Part shown: positions 31,933 to 41,228 of the stretch, one piece after another
Layout of the letters: every line of letters begins with the position of its first letter
How positions within the stretch are numbered: position 1 is the first letter of the stretch
Assembly: GCF_905196875.1 (NCBI RefSeq)
Contig: NZ_CAJJWO010000013.1
Location: forward strand, 24,537-88,536
DNA from: an uncultured Parabacteroides sp.
GTDB lineage: Bacteria > Bacteroidota > Bacteroidia > Bacteroidales > Tannerellaceae
DNA length: 64,000 nt
Reading direction: 5' to 3'
Notes under the pieces: generated by a model
What the model was told of the DNA's origin: nothing
Database searches by the model: none
What the model saw: the letters and a program-made list of their open reading frames with translations, nothing else
Program-made: the position numbers and the translations under genes

Positions 31933-33990
31933 CTATTCTAAAGCCTTTCCTGGTGCCATCGGCCAATACGGGTTCTGATACATGACCGTGGTGTTAATAT
32001 CTTCCGGATTGGTAGCGGCAAGCTGCATATCTTGCAAACCGATCGGACTCAGATAGAAAGCTTTGCGCCAGGTCAGTCCGTCGTAGAGTTGGTTGTTGAT
32101 ACTGGTCCTACGCAATGGACGCAAATATTTACTATCTTCCTTTCCGGAAACATTAGCCTCAGTGGTACCGTCGGCAACAACGGCCGAAACTTCCACGCCA
32201 TCCACCATTTTCGTATATTTCAGATACGCAGCGTCCCAAAAGTTAACACCTTCAATAATATAAGGCTTCGTAAGCAATTGATCCCACGCACGCCACCGGA
32301 TCAGATCGTCCCAACGCATACCTTCACCATTAAATTCACAACGACGTTCGCGACGGATATTGTAAAGCGTGGCATCCACCATCCGGTCCCCGGAATAAAC
32401 AGCCAAATCATTTTCACTGCCCAGATTCGTCGCACCAATGGTTTTTGAGTAATCTTCGTCAACACCTGCACGGCTGCGGATGGCTTTCCAATATCCCTGC
32501 GCTTTGCCGTCGAGCGAACCGTTTTTCTCGTAACATGCTTCCATATAGTTCAGATAGGCTTCCGCAGCCCTGAAAATGACACAACCGTTACTACCCAGCA
32601 ACTCGTCATTTTTGTTCTGATCGTAGTCATAGGTATATGCTTTACGCGGACGGTAGCCGGTGATATCCCGGTTTTGTTCGGCATCTGAAATAATCCGGAA
32701 ATTTTTCATATGCACTACAACTCCTGTATCGGCAATAGTAGGGTCTTTCGTATCACTGCGCTGTACATCTTCTTCGCCCCAGACAAAGAGTTGCAGGCGT
32801 TCGTCGCGGTCTTTTTTCTCCTGCGATACCGTCACGTCACCATGATAACCCGAACCTGCGGCATAAATGGGCAGGCCGTTCTTCATCAGGAACGTATTGA
32901 CCAGGGCACGGGTCATTCCGGTACGGTCACCTACCTGCAAGCGGATAGGCACACAATGGGAGATACTCAGGCCCTTATTATACTGTTTCCATAGCAACAC
33001 TTCGTTAATCCCCGACGCATCCGGTGTGCTGAACATTTCAAAATAGGGATTCCAGCCGTATACCTGTCCGTAAGCAGGATTCATCACATGCGAGTTATCC
33101 GTCAGCGTAGCCTGATCGGCAACTGCTGCCGCTGCATCCATAGCCTGACTCAGGAAAAAGTCTATTTCGCCGGGTATATCAAACGATTTACCGTTGTTAT
33201 AATCCATCTTAGCTCCCGGCCAGTTTGCATCGCCGGGTACACGCCCTGTGCCCTGGTGGTATTTTTCGAAAGTAGCTTCAAAGAGAGCGACTCTCGATTT
33301 TAGCAGCAATGCTGTCTGTTTATTGATACGCTGGTTCATCTGAAATCCCTGATCTTTGAGGCGGGAAATGGCTTCATCGAGATCTTTCAGGATAAAACGA
33401 GCCACTTCATTGCGGGGAGCTCGTTTGCTGTGTTCGACAAGTATGTCGCTCTGGTCGGGCAGCACTTCTTCTACGATCGGAAAATCGCCGTATTTCACGA
33501 GGGCTACGTAATAACTTAATGCCCGGAAAAAATAGGCTTCACCGATATAATGACTGAGCAAATCGCTTGCCCCCTGGATAGTACCCGCTTCTTCTTTGGG
33601 AAGTACCTGTTCGAACAGGTAATTCCATACACGGGCGCGGGATAGCAAACCTTGTGTGCTCTTACCGGTCGGAACCTGCCAGTCTCCGGCAAAATAACCG
33701 AGATTGCTTTCGTCTGCCAGCAAATTATCGGTATTGGCATCATTACGTTGTACACCGGAATTCCAGGATGTTTGATGATACATTTTGCTCCCGTTAGAAT
33801 TCTCTAGTTGGGAATCATAATAATTAAGCACATAATTACCAACCTGATCCACTGTCGTAAAATAAGACTCCGGAGTTATCTGGCTGATCGGAGCACGTTC
33901 CAGAAAGTCATTACATGATGTTGTTGTCAATCCGGCCATACCGATCAATGCGCCGACATATATATGTTTTATTTTTAGTCTCATATTCAT
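31933..33990 (-). CDS. SusD/RagB-family outer-membrane lipoprotein
   Basis: A 685-residue lipoprotein (GLTTTSC, Cys about 26), long for a SusD. SusD features include ISQITPESYFTTVDQVGNYVLNYYDSQ near the N-terminus, TPR-like helices (HYIGEAYFFRALSYYVALVKYGDFPIV, ARFILKDLDEAISRL), VIFRAAEAYLNYMEACYEKNG and the C-terminal NIRRERRCEFNGEGMRWDDLIRWRAWDQLL. It binds the substrate on the cell surface and closes over the SusC encoded 8 bases upstream. The glycan is unknown. Confidence 0.95.
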   Translation of the reverse strand: MNMRLKIKHIYVGALIGMAGLTTTSCNDFLERAPISQITPESYFTTVDQVGNYVLNYYDSQLENSNGSKMYHQTSWNSGVQRNDANTDNLLADESNLGYFAGDWQVPTGKSTQGLLSRARVWNYLFEQVLPKEEAGTIQGASDLLSHYIGEAYFFRALSYYVALVKYGDFPIVEEVLPDQSDILVEHSKRAPRNEVARFILKDLDEAISRLKDQGFQMNQRINKQTALLLKSRVALFEATFEKYHQGTGRVPGDANWPGAKMDYNNGKSFDIPGEIDFFLSQAMDAAAAVADQATLTDNSHVMNPAYGQVYGWNPYFEMFSTPDASGINEVLLWKQYNKGLSISHCVPIRLQVGDRTGMTRALVNTFLMKNGLPIYAAGSGYHGDVTVSQEKKDRDERLQLFVWGEEDVQRSDTKDPTIADTGVVVHMKNFRIISDAEQNRDITGYRPRKAYTYDYDQNKNDELLGSNGCVIFRAAEAYLNYMEACYEKNGSLDGKAQGYWKAIRSRAGVDEDYSKTIGATNLGSENDLAVYSGDRMVDATLYNIRRERRCEFNGEGMRWDDLIRWRAWDQLLTKPYIIEGVNFWDAAYLKYTKMVDGVEVSAVVADGTTEANVSGKEDSKYLRPLRRTSINNQLYDGLTWRKAFYLSPIGLQDMQLAATNPEDINTTVMYQNPYWPMAPGKALE

Positions 33991-33998
33991 TCAATGAA

Positions 33999-36900
33999 TT
34001 AAAAGTTTACATTTAAACCGATTGAAATAGTCCGCTGTAAAGGATAAAGTTTACCGTCTCCCCAGTCGCTGCCCAGTAATTCGGGATCGAATACGCCGCT
34101 GATATCGGATAGAGTCAACAAATTGTCACCCGAAACGTAGATACGTACCGATTCCATTCCTACCTTTTGAGTCCACATTCTCGGCAAGGAATACCCGATC
34201 TGCATATTCTTTAAACGTATATAAGCTGCGTTTTGTAAATAACGGGTTTGAGTACGTTGATTCTTGTTGGTATTGAAATAGGGTTTGGGATAGTAAGCTC
34301 CGGTATTGGCTCCTAAAGGATCACCTTCCGGACGCCAATAATCCAGATGTTCACTGAAGGCGCAGGACTGCCATTGTCCACCTTGTCCGTCTGCTCCCCA
34401 GAAATACGGACCGCCCAGCATATAATCTCTTTTCATGATGCCTTGCAGGAAAATAGAGAAATCGAGTCCTTTCCAAGCTCCATCTAATGTCAGACCGAAG
34501 TTATAACGCGGCGTATTGTTTCCAAGGATCTTCAGATCGCCATGATTGTCAAGCGTGTTGGCACCGTTATCTACACCGTCTTTACCATCGATATTGGCAT
34601 ACATGATATCACCCGGGCCCCAGTTTGTCCCCCAGTTGGGTGTACCGCCATTGGCAAGATGTTTGTCCATCTCTTCCTGGCTTTGTGCGATTCCGACCGT
34701 CTGGTATCCCCAGATATCTCCTAGGATCTGTCCTTTATAATAAGTATTCAGGGCCATTGTTTCATTCGGATACCGGAGTATCTTACGCTGATTGTCGGAC
34801 ACTACCAGGCGAACGCCATAATCAAACTTCTGAATGCGGTCTCTCCACGACATCTCCAATTCCCATCCATACGACTTCATATCACAGTTATTGATCTGCG
34901 GAGCATTGGCTCCCAAAACAGAAGGCAACAAAGGAGCCGGCCCGATCATATCGTATGTATACCGGTTGTAATAATCGAATGAACCAGTCAGTCGGTTGTC
35001 GAACACCCCCCAGTCGAGACCGATATTCCATGATTCGATCGTTTCCCAGGTCATCAGACTGCTGACGATACCCGGAAGTCCGGCCACATTCTGCTGAGTG
35101 CCGTTTATTAGCCAGCTGGAAGAAGCCGTACCGGTGGGCATGTTCTGATAGAACGGATACCAGGCATCGGTGCTGTCCGTATTATTATTACCAAGCTGTC
35201 CCCAGGATGCTCTTACCTTCAAGGTACCGACAACACTGTTCAGAGGTTCGAAAAATGCTTCGCGAGCAATATTCCAACCAGCCGAGAAGGAAGGGAAAAG
35301 CCCCCAGCGCTGATCGCCGATAAAACGGGAAGAACCGTCGTAACGTAGATTGGCTTCCGCCATATAACGGTCGGCATAATTGTAGTTGATACGTCCGAAG
35401 AAACCGGCAATGGCGCGTTCACGAGCCCAGGAGCTTGCTTTCTTATTATCCTGCGTCAAGCCAAGTGATGGCACATCCGGTGAGATCAGGTCCGTACCAA
35501 AGCCATTCAATCCGCTGGGACGATAAAGCTCGGCATTGAAACCAGCCATTATTTTAAAGTTATGATCGCCCAGCGATTTGGTATAATCCGAATAGATATT
35601 GGAAGAGAAGTAGTCTTCATCCTCACGTGCGTCGGATACTTCCGAGTAACCGGCTGCACCACCGTTCCAGGAGAGAAGATATGGTTCGTTTTTAGCATCG
35701 TAAGCATAAATAGGTAATACTGCCCAGGTCTGTTTACGGTAGTAAGAACGCATGCTGCCTTCAGCAACGATACGCCAATCTTTAATCGGTTCAAAAATGG
35801 CCTGTAACTGTTGGGTATACCAGTTCTTCTGACTGGTTTGTTTTCCTCCTTCTTCCAACTGGATAATTTCCATATCGCGCTGCCAATGTCCATTCGGATC
35901 GACAGCCGGACAAGTCGGCCAGCGACGTGCAATATTATGGAAGAACAAACCTGTCAGATAGGTTGGACGATGGTAATCTTCACGTGTCCATTTGCCAGTG
36001 TAGTTTACAGTGACCCAGTCAGCTAACTTTGCCGAAATCTTTGCATTCATTGTATAGCGGTTGAACTTGTCGTCGCCATGTTTTAAAAGGCCTGTCTGGT
36101 CAAGGAAACTACCGCTGAGCATATAAGTCAGTTTCTCCGTACCACCACTCAGGCTAAGATTATGTTCCGTAGAAGGTACCCAGTCACGATAGAACTCAGC
36201 AAACCAATCCGTATTGGCAAAAGCGCCTCCATAGTTTTGCCATTTACCGTCGGCTCCGGCAACAGTACCGTAGTATTCGGGTTTGGTAGGGTCGGTGAAT
36301 TTACCGTCCATATAATCTTTGATATTTTTCATAGCGTCGTCATTAAAGATCGGATTCCCTCCTCCATTCGTATTTGCCCTGTTCCAATATTGGGCAAATG
36401 AATAAGAATCGACCATATCCGGTACCTGGACGGCGTCGGAGAAACGTACATTACCCGAATAATTTACCCGGGTCTTACCGGCTTTACCACTCTTAGTAGT
36501 AATAAGGATTACACCGAACGAAGCGCGCGCCCCATAAATGGAAGACGATGCAGCATCCTTTAAGACACTGATATTTTCAATATCATTCGGATTCACGGTA
36601 TTCATATTCCCTTCGATACCATCGATCAGCACCAACGGACTGCCACTCGATCCCTGACCAATCGTACCGCCACCACGGATATTAATATTCAGCTGTCCGT
36701 CGAGCATACCTCCACTACTACCTACCGACATATTCAGACCAGGGACCACGCCTTGAAGTGCCTGAGACACGTTCTGTACCGGACGAGATTCGAGAACCTT
36801 AGAATCTACCGTACTGACAGATCCTGTCAAATTAACTTTTTTCTGCGAACCATACCCTACAATTACTACTTCCTCCAGTTGCTTTGAATCCTCTTTCAAC

Positions 36901-37277
36901 AGAATCCGGAGAGAAGATTGGCCGGTATAAATAACCTCTTGAGAGAGATAGCCGACATACGATACTACCAATATGCTACCGTTCGTCACTCCGGGCAATG
37001 AAAAATTACCGTCCATATCGGTCACCGTACCATTTGCAGTTCCTTTAACAATGACTGTTGCTCCCACTACTGGTCCCATGTCATCCTCTACGACACCTTT
37101 TACAGTAGAAGATTGTAGAGAAGTTTGCACCACAATATCCGGTTCCGCTACTGGATTCTCGTTAGCACTCATGACTGGAGAAAAAGCCAGAAAAATGCTG
37201 GTGATAATACCTGCTCGTTTTGGATTTTTCAGGAGCAAAGCATTATTTGCATTCGATAAACATAATAGTTTTTTCAT
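33999..37277 (-). CDS. SusC/RagA-family TonB-dependent receptor, no STN domain
   Basis: A 1092-residue protein. The N-terminal extension is followed directly by the carboxypeptidase-regulatory-like domain (VKGVVEDDMGPVVGATVIVKG, GTVTDMDGNFSLPGV), the SusC signature LEEVVIVGYGSQKKVNLTGSVS, the plug (VLIDGIEGNMNTVNPNDIENISVLKDAASSSIYGARASFGVILI) and the barrel, ending SIGLNVNF. Since there is no STN domain it should not signal through a FecR, so its control must come from elsewhere; the upstream gap holds an inverted pair of dyads. It pairs with the SusD at 31933. Confidence 0.95.
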   Translation of the reverse strand: MKKLLCLSNANNALLLKNPKRAGIITSIFLAFSPVMSANENPVAEPDIVVQTSLQSSTVKGVVEDDMGPVVGATVIVKGTANGTVTDMDGNFSLPGVTNGSILVVSYVGYLSQEVIYTGQSSLRILLKEDSKQLEEVVIVGYGSQKKVNLTGSVSTVDSKVLESRPVQNVSQALQGVVPGLNMSVGSSGGMLDGQLNINIRGGGTIGQGSSGSPLVLIDGIEGNMNTVNPNDIENISVLKDAASSSIYGARASFGVILITTKSGKAGKTRVNYSGNVRFSDAVQVPDMVDSYSFAQYWNRANTNGGGNPIFNDDAMKNIKDYMDGKFTDPTKPEYYGTVAGADGKWQNYGGAFANTDWFAEFYRDWVPSTEHNLSLSGGTEKLTYMLSGSFLDQTGLLKHGDDKFNRYTMNAKISAKLADWVTVNYTGKWTREDYHRPTYLTGLFFHNIARRWPTCPAVDPNGHWQRDMEIIQLEEGGKQTSQKNWYTQQLQAIFEPIKDWRIVAEGSMRSYYRKQTWAVLPIYAYDAKNEPYLLSWNGGAAGYSEVSDAREDEDYFSSNIYSDYTKSLGDHNFKIMAGFNAELYRPSGLNGFGTDLISPDVPSLGLTQDNKKASSWARERAIAGFFGRINYNYADRYMAEANLRYDGSSRFIGDQRWGLFPSFSAGWNIAREAFFEPLNSVVGTLKVRASWGQLGNNNTDSTDAWYPFYQNMPTGTASSSWLINGTQQNVAGLPGIVSSLMTWETIESWNIGLDWGVFDNRLTGSFDYYNRYTYDMIGPAPLLPSVLGANAPQINNCDMKSYGWELEMSWRDRIQKFDYGVRLVVSDNQRKILRYPNETMALNTYYKGQILGDIWGYQTVGIAQSQEEMDKHLANGGTPNWGTNWGPGDIMYANIDGKDGVDNGANTLDNHGDLKILGNNTPRYNFGLTLDGAWKGLDFSIFLQGIMKRDYMLGGPYFWGADGQGGQWQSCAFSEHLDYWRPEGDPLGANTGAYYPKPYFNTNKNQRTQTRYLQNAAYIRLKNMQIGYSLPRMWTQKVGMESVRIYVSGDNLLTLSDISGVFDPELLGSDWGDGKLYPLQRTISIGLNVNF

Positions 37278-37410
37278 GAATTTAAATAATTAATTGTTTA
37301 TTTACCTATATTCTAGATCTAAAAATATCATCAAACCAAACTTTGATTTTATTATAAACCCACCAGTCATTGTTTTATTTTACAAATTAAACAATAACGA
37401 AAAGCAACAT

Positions 37411-37427
37411 AGTTCTACTGGAACTAA
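37411..37427. repeat. 17-bp dyad element, left copy
   Basis: AGTTCTACTGGAACTAA; AGTTC and GAACT form an inverted repeat with a 5-base spacer. The exact reverse complement occurs at 37597-37613. It lies 134 bases before the susC start. Confidence 0.75.
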
Positions 37428-37553
37428 TAATTACAAGACATCAAAACAAGTATTTCAAAATTAAATTCATGAAATATTCGCCCATAAGATCGTATTTTTA
37501 TTATAGATTTCGGGACCTACTAAATAATTTGCAAAAAATCAGGTTAAAATTTG

Positions 37554-37580
37554 TTTGTATTATATTTGTTTATATATTTG
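37554..37580 (+). promoter_or_regulatory. Complete plus-strand promoter upstream of susC
   Basis: TTTG (37554-37557) and TATATTTG (37573-37580) are at exact -33/-7 spacing; the predicted start is about 37587. A second TATATTTG lies at 37561. It points away from susC, towards the terminator at 37694. Confidence 0.6.
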
Positions 37581-37596
37581 CAACATATTATCAACC

Positions 37597-37613
37597 TTAG
37601 TTCCAGTAGAACT
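37597..37613. repeat. 17-bp dyad element, right copy (inverted)
   Basis: TTAGTTCCAGTAGAACT, exact reverse complement of 37411-37427, 186 bases away. It lies 10 bases after the predicted start of the plus-strand promoter, so a protein bound here would block that transcript. Confidence 0.75.
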
Positions 37614-37693
37614 ACGTAATTTATACATAAAATAACACATCTTTTTTATTAAGAAATAAACAATTACTATATAAGAAACACATGCTGTTTTAA

Positions 37694-37739
37694 AAACAAA
37701 ATAAGGGACCTCCGCCAATGGAAGTCCCTTATTTTGTTT
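37694..37739. terminator. Strong bidirectional terminator
   Basis: AAACAAAATAAGGGAC (37694-37709) pairs perfectly with GTCCCTTATTTTGTTT (37724-37739), 16 bp with a 14-base loop; A- and T-rich flanks on both sides serve both strands. It ends the propeller-cytochrome-FGE gene on the minus strand (stop at 37761) and the possible small RNA on the plus strand. Confidence 0.85.
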
Positions 37740-37760
37740 CGAAAAGATATATCTTTATTT

Positions 37761-40700
37761 TCAGTCTTCTATGATCAAACGCAACCCCACATTATTAACA
37801 CGCTGCCAAGGCAGATATACCCGGCGGGCGGTTGCGGTGGCATCTTTCGGACGATCTACCCAGGAACCTCCGCGTGCTACGACCTGTCTGGTATTGACTG
37901 TTGCCTGCGATTTATCGCTGTAAGGATAAGGAGCATACAGCGAACGAGTCCATTCCTGCAAGTTTCCGTGCATATTGATCAAGCCGAACGGGTTTGCTTT
38001 ATAGTTATACTCGTCGGTCGGAATCATCATACCGTCGTTTACGGTTTCGATCTTCGGCATGTAATTGTAATACGGGAACCATGGATTATCTTTTTCCATC
38101 GGTTGCGGATCAATACCTGTAACGGCCATCTTTTCCAACTGTACATCAGCCAGATTTTCATACGGACCAAAATTAGCATCCATTCCACCATACCAGAAAG
38201 GTTGGTCGCTACCACCACGGCAAGCCCACTCCCACTGCACTTCGGTAGGAAGCGTTACTTTTAATCCGGTCTTTTCCGAAAGCATATTACAGTATTGCAT
38301 AGCCTCATCGTAGCTGACACGGATAACCGGCTGGTTCGGCTTGTTGGCCGGATAACCGGGGGTGGTATGATCTTTCCAATGCTGTGCATAGATACGGCTG
38401 TCGTGATCCGGTACCAGAGCGTTATACTGCGCATTGGTCAGTTCTTTCTCTGTCATCCAGAAACCTTGTTTTACCTCTGCCTTAAATTCAGGAGTCTGAT
38501 CAGGATAACCTTTATTGGAGCCCATCACAAACTTGCCGGCCGGGACGCGAACGAAAGCGATCTTCACACCATCGGCCACCTCTATCTCTTTCCGCAGGGA
38601 TGTTTCTTTGGATAGAATCTTCTGAATATCGTCGGCAGACAATGGCCAGCCTTTCAGTTTCACATCTTTATGAACGACAGGCACCACCTTTGCCGGCAGT
38701 TCCGGACGGATCTCACCTTTGCCTTTCAGGTAACCGGCATAATCGGCCAATTCTTTGCGCCAGTCTGCACCGGCGTTGTTGGCATATTTATTCGTCAGTT
38801 CGATACGGCGTGCATACTGGTCGTAGCCATCCAGCGGATCTGCATCAAACTCACCACGTCCCGAAGCATTCATGTCTATCCACATGTTCAGATGATCCCA
38901 TTCATTGTCGGTTAGTTTCACATTATAGTGACCACGTTCAAGCATCCGGACAACCTCGCTAGTGGAGGCATGATACTCGTAAGGACTCATAACATACATA
39001 TCGGCTTCCGGCCCCTGACGGTTTACGTAAGGATGGAAAGCCAGATAGCTCTTCTGGAAATAGCGCGTACCGCTCCAGTCGGTAATACCTACCGAGGTGG
39101 TATCCTTAAAGTTGGGACGCCCGGCTTTGCTTCCGTCGTGGCAAGCCACACAAGCACGGTCTAGAATGGGCTGTATTTCGTATTTGAAGGTGTAAGAGCG
39201 GACACCACCTTCGGCAATCTTCAATTCATGCGGTTTACGGGTCGAAGCTAATGTTCTTTTAGGAACCGGGATCGTATTCTGGTCTTCGTGACAACCTACA
39301 CACGAAACGATTTCGCCCGGCATACCGGTTACCCAGCTACGCATCCATTGCACGGCACGTCCGTCCGCGTCGAGCGGTTGAAGAGACACGGGGGTATTGG
39401 CAGGAATTTTAAAGATAGCAGAACCGTCTTCCTCCACCGGAACAGTCCCCAGCAGGCGTTTCAGATCCCATCCTGCCTGAACACCATTGTTATAATGATC
39501 GGAAAGCGTTCTGCGATAAGCATATTCGTAGGCATAGACACGGAAAGATTTCACTTCCCCGCGCGGCACACCCCGCAATCCTTCTCCTTCATAAATATCC
39601 TGGATGAATATGGTAGCTTCCTTTTCATTCGGTTTGATACGATCGGGAATGACAGGAGGAACTGGGGTGCTCTTTACCGGAACAGAGTATATCATACCGG
39701 CATCGTCGGCATTAGCTATCAATGTCAGGTTATCGTAGATATCTACCAGATAGATACCCCAGCGGCTATACGGAGATAGTTTTGCTGTCACCAGATAGGT
39801 TTCGTCGGTCAACGGATAGGGTTTAATGAACTGCGGCCATACGCCGTTTACCAACTCGTCTTTTATCTCCGGAATGATCGGACGGCCACGGAACGGCAAT
39901 TCCTGTATCATCCCCTTTTCTTCTTTACGACTCTTTGCGGGATCGAAGATCATCAAACGACCAGAGCGTGCTACACCGTGATGACCGGAGATAACCCCCA
40001 CAAAGCGGTTCGTTTTCTTCGGTAGCGGTTGCACGTCGAAAATACTGTTCGGGAACATGGAACCACTACCGTAAAGCGATTTCTGTTCTGTTCCGTCAGG
40101 ATTCATATGCATCACGATGCGGGAAAAATAGTGCGTCAGGTCGGTGTATTCCCAACGGACATACATTACTTTACCATTCGCCATTACGATTGGATGCCAG
40201 TTTGCATCCTGATCGAATGTTAAACGACGCAAATCACCGTTATTGGGATCATATAACACCATATTACCTACCGCATCGCTACCGTTTACACAAGGTACAC
40301 CCTGATAACCGATATTAGAAATTGCCAGCATACGCCCATCCGGCAGATAAGTTCCATCGAAGAACTCCAGATCCGGTTCAGGGATATTGGTTACTTGCCG
40401 GGTATCCCCTTTATCGAGGTTCAATTCATGAACCTGCCATCTACGGGTCGAATCCAAAGCAGTAAACATCACCCTTTGCCCATCCCAGTTCAAGACCAAA
40501 TCAGTAACCGAAGAGCCATCCACTGCCGGTTTATAAAGTACCTTTTCAGTCAAGTCGCCACTTTTCAGACCTGACAATTCGATCAGTTGTGCTTTAAAAT
40601 TGTTACGACTGGCAGAACTAAGGTTCGACCAGTTATTCGGCTGAATTCCTAAACTTCCGGCTCCTACATAATTCGCTCTTCCAGTCAGATCGAATTTAAC

Positions 40701-41222
40701 CGTCAACATCTTGTCCACATTCACATCCGGACTCATCAGCAATAACTTACGTTTCAATACCAACGCTTTGTTGGCATTATCAATAGCCTGCTGATCACAA
40801 GAATATACTCCGTCGAAGCCTCCGGCAAGCAATGATTTCAATTCATTAAAACGTTTATCTGCCAGTGCAGAATCAAAACCAGAGCTTTTTTTCATGATAT
40901 CCAAAGCTTCCTGAATAGCTTCCGGCTTCATCCATTCGAGTTCAGCCTGTATCTCCAGAACAGAAAGCAAACGGGAAGCAAGATTTTTATATGCTTCCAT
41001 TTGTTTGGATGGCGTAGACAGAGAGGCGGCTTTATCCAGTTCTGTCTGAAAATAAGAGTCGTTTTTCAACTCTTTCATCATAGCAACCAGCCCTTTTTGT
41101 GTCTTGTCAAGTTGCTCGGAGGTAACCTCCTGTTTTGTCTCACAACTAGGTTGTGCCGATAGAGCTCCCCCACTCAGCAAGCTGAAGGTTACACAGCCTG
41201 TAATTAATAATTTTTTCCACAT
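37761..41222 (-). CDS. Secreted beta-propeller / di-heme cytochrome c / FGE-like fusion protein
   Basis: A 1153-residue protein with a signal peptide (GCVTFSLLSGGALSAQ). A helical N-terminal part precedes a TolB/PD40-like propeller (about 200-560: LVLNWDGQRVMFTALD, TYLPDGRMLAISNIGYQ, NWHPIVMANGKVMYVRWEY, IFDVQPLPKKTNRFVGVISGHHG), similar to the hydrazine synthase alpha-subunit family. Two haem c motifs follow: CVGCH (about residue 640) and CVACH (about 690). The C-terminal 255 residues are an FGE/SUMF1-like domain (VPAGKFVMGSNKGYP, VSYDEAMQYCNMLSEKTGLKVTLPTEVQWEWACRGG, NPFGLINMHGNLQEWTRS, VARGGSWVDRP, NVGLRLI). Its reaction is unknown. It ends 6 bases before the upstream glycosidase-like gene, in the same operon. 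Confidence 0.85.
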   Translation of the reverse strand: MWKKLLITGCVTFSLLSGGALSAQPSCETKQEVTSEQLDKTQKGLVAMMKELKNDSYFQTELDKAASLSTPSKQMEAYKNLASRLLSVLEIQAELEWMKPEAIQEALDIMKKSSGFDSALADKRFNELKSLLAGGFDGVYSCDQQAIDNANKALVLKRKLLLMSPDVNVDKMLTVKFDLTGRANYVGAGSLGIQPNNWSNLSSASRNNFKAQLIELSGLKSGDLTEKVLYKPAVDGSSVTDLVLNWDGQRVMFTALDSTRRWQVHELNLDKGDTRQVTNIPEPDLEFFDGTYLPDGRMLAISNIGYQGVPCVNGSDAVGNMVLYDPNNGDLRRLTFDQDANWHPIVMANGKVMYVRWEYTDLTHYFSRIVMHMNPDGTEQKSLYGSGSMFPNSIFDVQPLPKKTNRFVGVISGHHGVARSGRLMIFDPAKSRKEEKGMIQELPFRGRPIIPEIKDELVNGVWPQFIKPYPLTDETYLVTAKLSPYSRWGIYLVDIYDNLTLIANADDAGMIYSVPVKSTPVPPVIPDRIKPNEKEATIFIQDIYEGEGLRGVPRGEVKSFRVYAYEYAYRRTLSDHYNNGVQAGWDLKRLLGTVPVEEDGSAIFKIPANTPVSLQPLDADGRAVQWMRSWVTGMPGEIVSCVGCHEDQNTIPVPKRTLASTRKPHELKIAEGGVRSYTFKYEIQPILDRACVACHDGSKAGRPNFKDTTSVGITDWSGTRYFQKSYLAFHPYVNRQGPEADMYVMSPYEYHASTSEVVRMLERGHYNVKLTDNEWDHLNMWIDMNASGRGEFDADPLDGYDQYARRIELTNKYANNAGADWRKELADYAGYLKGKGEIRPELPAKVVPVVHKDVKLKGWPLSADDIQKILSKETSLRKEIEVADGVKIAFVRVPAGKFVMGSNKGYPDQTPEFKAEVKQGFWMTEKELTNAQYNALVPDHDSRIYAQHWKDHTTPGYPANKPNQPVIRVSYDEAMQYCNMLSEKTGLKVTLPTEVQWEWACRGGSDQPFWYGGMDANFGPYENLADVQLEKMAVTGIDPQPMEKDNPWFPYYNYMPKIETVNDGMMIPTDEYNYKANPFGLINMHGNLQEWTRSLYAPYPYSDKSQATVNTRQVVARGGSWVDRPKDATATARRVYLPWQRVNNVGLRLIIED

Positions 41223-41228
41223 AAATGA

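Larger units (their letters stand above)
37587..37739 (+). ncRNA. Possible small RNA of about 150 nt
   Basis: The segment from the predicted start to the terminator has a good promoter, a good terminator and no convincing reading frame. The transcript would begin near the right-hand dyad copy (37597-37613), whose AGTTC/GAACT arms could form a small hairpin. Small RNAs beside susC genes are known in Bacteroides, mostly antisense to susC; this one would be divergent. There is no expression evidence. Confidence 0.3.
37278..37760. promoter_or_regulatory. Regulatory gap before the second susC: dyad pair, promoter, terminator
   Basis: 483 bases without a protein gene. It contains inverted copies of AGTTCTACTGGAACTAA (37411-37427 and 37597-37613), a complete plus-strand promoter (37554-37580) and a 16-bp terminator stem (37694-37739). 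The AT-rich stretch between 37430 and 37550 shows nothing else clear. Confidence 0.7.

Noticed and set aside
37278..37410. CAAATTAA-type sequences as a susC promoter on the minus strand
   Set aside because: None fits TAnnTTTG on the minus strand without a mismatch, so no promoter was annotated for the second susC.
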